Assembly (NCBI GenBank): GCA_035623275.1
Contig: DASPTT010000121.1
Coordinates: 1 to 25,511, forward strand
DNA: 25,511 bases
Reading direction: 5' to 3'
Source: DASPTT01 sp035623275
Lineage (GTDB): Bacteria; Actinomycetota; Acidimicrobiia; Acidimicrobiales; UBA8190
Part shown: in pieces, positions 24,432 through 25,511 of the stretch
Layout of the letters: each line of letters opens with the position of its first letter
Numbering within the stretch: position 1 is the stretch's first letter
Made by a program: the position numbers and the translations under genes
Notes under the pieces: generated by a model
Databases searched by the model: none
What the model was told of the DNA's origin: nothing
What the model saw: the letters and a program-made list of their open reading frames with translations, nothing else

Positions 24432-25511
24432 CTACGCCCCGCGGCCGGACAAGACGCGCCCACCATGGACCCGCTGCCACCAGCGGGCCTCGGCTTCGCC
24501 CATGGGCGTCGACGGGGGGGCGTCGGTGGGCCAGAGCTCCTCTGCCACCCGGCGCCAATTGGCCGTCGCCGCCAGGCGTCCGAGGACGGCCAGGAGCCCG
24601 AGGTTGATGCGCTGGAGCACGACGAACGACGGGGGCATCCCCGTGTGCGCCATGACGTCGGCGAACTGGCTTCGCCCGTCGACGTAGCGGCGGGCCACCT
24701 GGCTGGCCCACTCGGCGGTGATGGTCGTGGGCTCGTCGGGCCGGATCGCCTCCCAGAACACGCCCATGAACTCGGCGACCCGCTCGTCGGCCACCGGTGC
24801 CCCGGCGTTGACGAACCCGGCGGCCTCACAGGCGCGCCGGACCTCGGCGGGGTCGTTGTCGAGCACGGACGCCCGCACGATGTCGAAGAGCCGGGCGACG
24901 TCGGTCGGGGTGAGGCGCTTCACCAGCCCGAAGTCGAGGAAGGTCACCTTCCCCTCTCCGTGGAACAGGTAGTTCCCCGGATGCGGGTCGCCGTTGAAGG
25001 CGTGGAAGCGATACAGGCTGCGGAAGACGAAGCGGTAAACCGTCTCCCCCGCCAGGTCCCGCTCGGCCTGGTCCCAGGTGACGAGCTCGTCGAACCTCAC
25101 CCCCGCGACCAGGTCGGTGGTGAGCACCCGCCGGGTGCTCAGCTCGTCGACGACCCCGGGGACGTTGATGGTGGGGTGCCCGCGGTACCAGCACGCGAAC
25201 AGCCGCTGGTTGGCCGCCTCCAGCGAGTAGTCGAGCTCCTCGACGAGGCGGGCCCGCAGTTCCGCCACCATGGCGTCGGCGTCGAGGCCCGGGAACAGGG
25301 AGCCCAGGGCCATGCCGGCGAGCCCCAGGTTGGCCAGATCGGCGCGCACGGCCTCGTCCACCCCCGGGTACTGCACCTTGACCGCCACCGCCCGGCCGTC
25401 CCGAGTCATGGCCCGGTGCACCTGGCCGATCGAGGCGGCCGCGATCGGGACCGGGTCCCATTCGGCGAACAGGCGCGCCGGCGCGGCGCCGAGCTCGGCC
25501 TCCACGACCGA
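24432..25511 (-). CDS. ABC1/UbiB-family atypical kinase, 5' end outside window
   Basis: The C-terminal 359 or so residues of an ABC1 (UbiB/ADCK) protein, a family with a kinase-like fold tied to quinone and lipid metabolism. Visible: the Ala-rich nucleotide loop PIAAASIGQVHRA, the VAVKVQYPGV lysine strand, EELDYSLEAANQ, the catalytic loop FHAFNGDPHPGNYLFH and the metal-binding TFLDFGLVKRL. The KxGQ signature helices that normally precede the Ala-rich loop are not present, and the frame stays open to the window edge, so the gene is cut by the edge rather than truncated. No transmembrane segment is seen in this part. It would be transcribed into the MDR quinone-oxidoreductase-like gene 9 bp downstream, which fits a shared link to quinones. 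Confidence 0.93.
   Translation of the reverse strand, partial: SVVEAELGAAPARLFAEWDPVPIAAASIGQVHRAMTRDGRAVAVKVQYPGVDEAVRADLANLGLAGMALGSLFPGLDADAMVAELRARLVEELDYSLEAANQRLFACWYRGHPTINVPGVVDELSTRRVLTTDLVAGVRFDELVTWDQAERDLAGETVYRFVFRSLYRFHAFNGDPHPGNYLFHGEGKVTFLDFGLVKRLTPTDVARLFDIVRASVLDNDPAEVRRACEAAGFVNAGAPVADERVAEFMGVFWEAIRPDEPTTITAEWASQVARRYVDGRSQFADVMAHTGMPPSFVVLQRINLGLLAVLGRLAATANWRRVAEELWPTDAPPSTPMGEAEARWWQRVHGGRVLSGRGA

Overview
The window is about 25.5 kb of very GC-rich chromosomal DNA with many GTG and TTG starts, tightly packed genes, an ECF sigma factor with a zinc anti-sigma protein, a PucR-type regulator, SpaA-like secreted protein and a threonine-rich lipoprotein tail. This points to an actinobacterium; a lineage such as Acidimicrobiia is plausible but is inferred from style, not shown. 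I see no rRNA, tRNA, CRISPR array, integrase or transposase.

Left part (1-9381), a mosaic of short units: a membrane-anchored hypothetical protein and a GMC flavin oxidoreductase (minus); a secreted seven-bladed beta-propeller protein (minus) facing an ECF sigma factor plus a soluble zinc anti-sigma factor (plus) across a divergent region full of inverted repeats; a SnoaL-like protein (minus); two similar single-domain response regulators (plus), at 6192 and 8851, on either side of a secreted SpaA-fold surface protein (minus). Both secreted-protein genes end in perfect 13-bp hairpins.

Middle part (9446-18948), one co-oriented minus-strand block of about 9.5 kb, read right to left: APC-type amino acid permease, universal stress protein, GABA-type class III aminotransferase (these three joined by 1-base TGATG overlaps), DHA2-type MFS transporter, PucR/CdaR-type regulator, a chemotaxis-type methylesterase cheB, and a CheR-PAS-coiled coil-PAS protein. 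The last three are joined by 4-base GTGA overlaps. The cheB gene is broken by an in-frame amber codon and a one-base frameshift, while every overlap and all three catalytic residues are still present in the DNA.

Right part (18949-25511): divergent from the permease is a second class III aminotransferase (HemL/beta-amino acid type), then a PuuB-like FAD amine oxidase and an Lrp/AsnC regulator. With the permease and GabT-like enzyme this looks like an uptake and catabolic locus for an amine, omega-amino acid or polyamine; the exact substrate cannot be read from sequence. A 22-bp near-palindrome and a good -35/-10 promoter lie in the permease/aminotransferase divergent region. The window closes with a Thr-rich lipoprotein, a small NTF2-fold protein, a zinc-independent quinone-oxidoreductase-like MDR protein and the 3' part of an ABC1/UbiB-family kinase gene that runs off the right edge.
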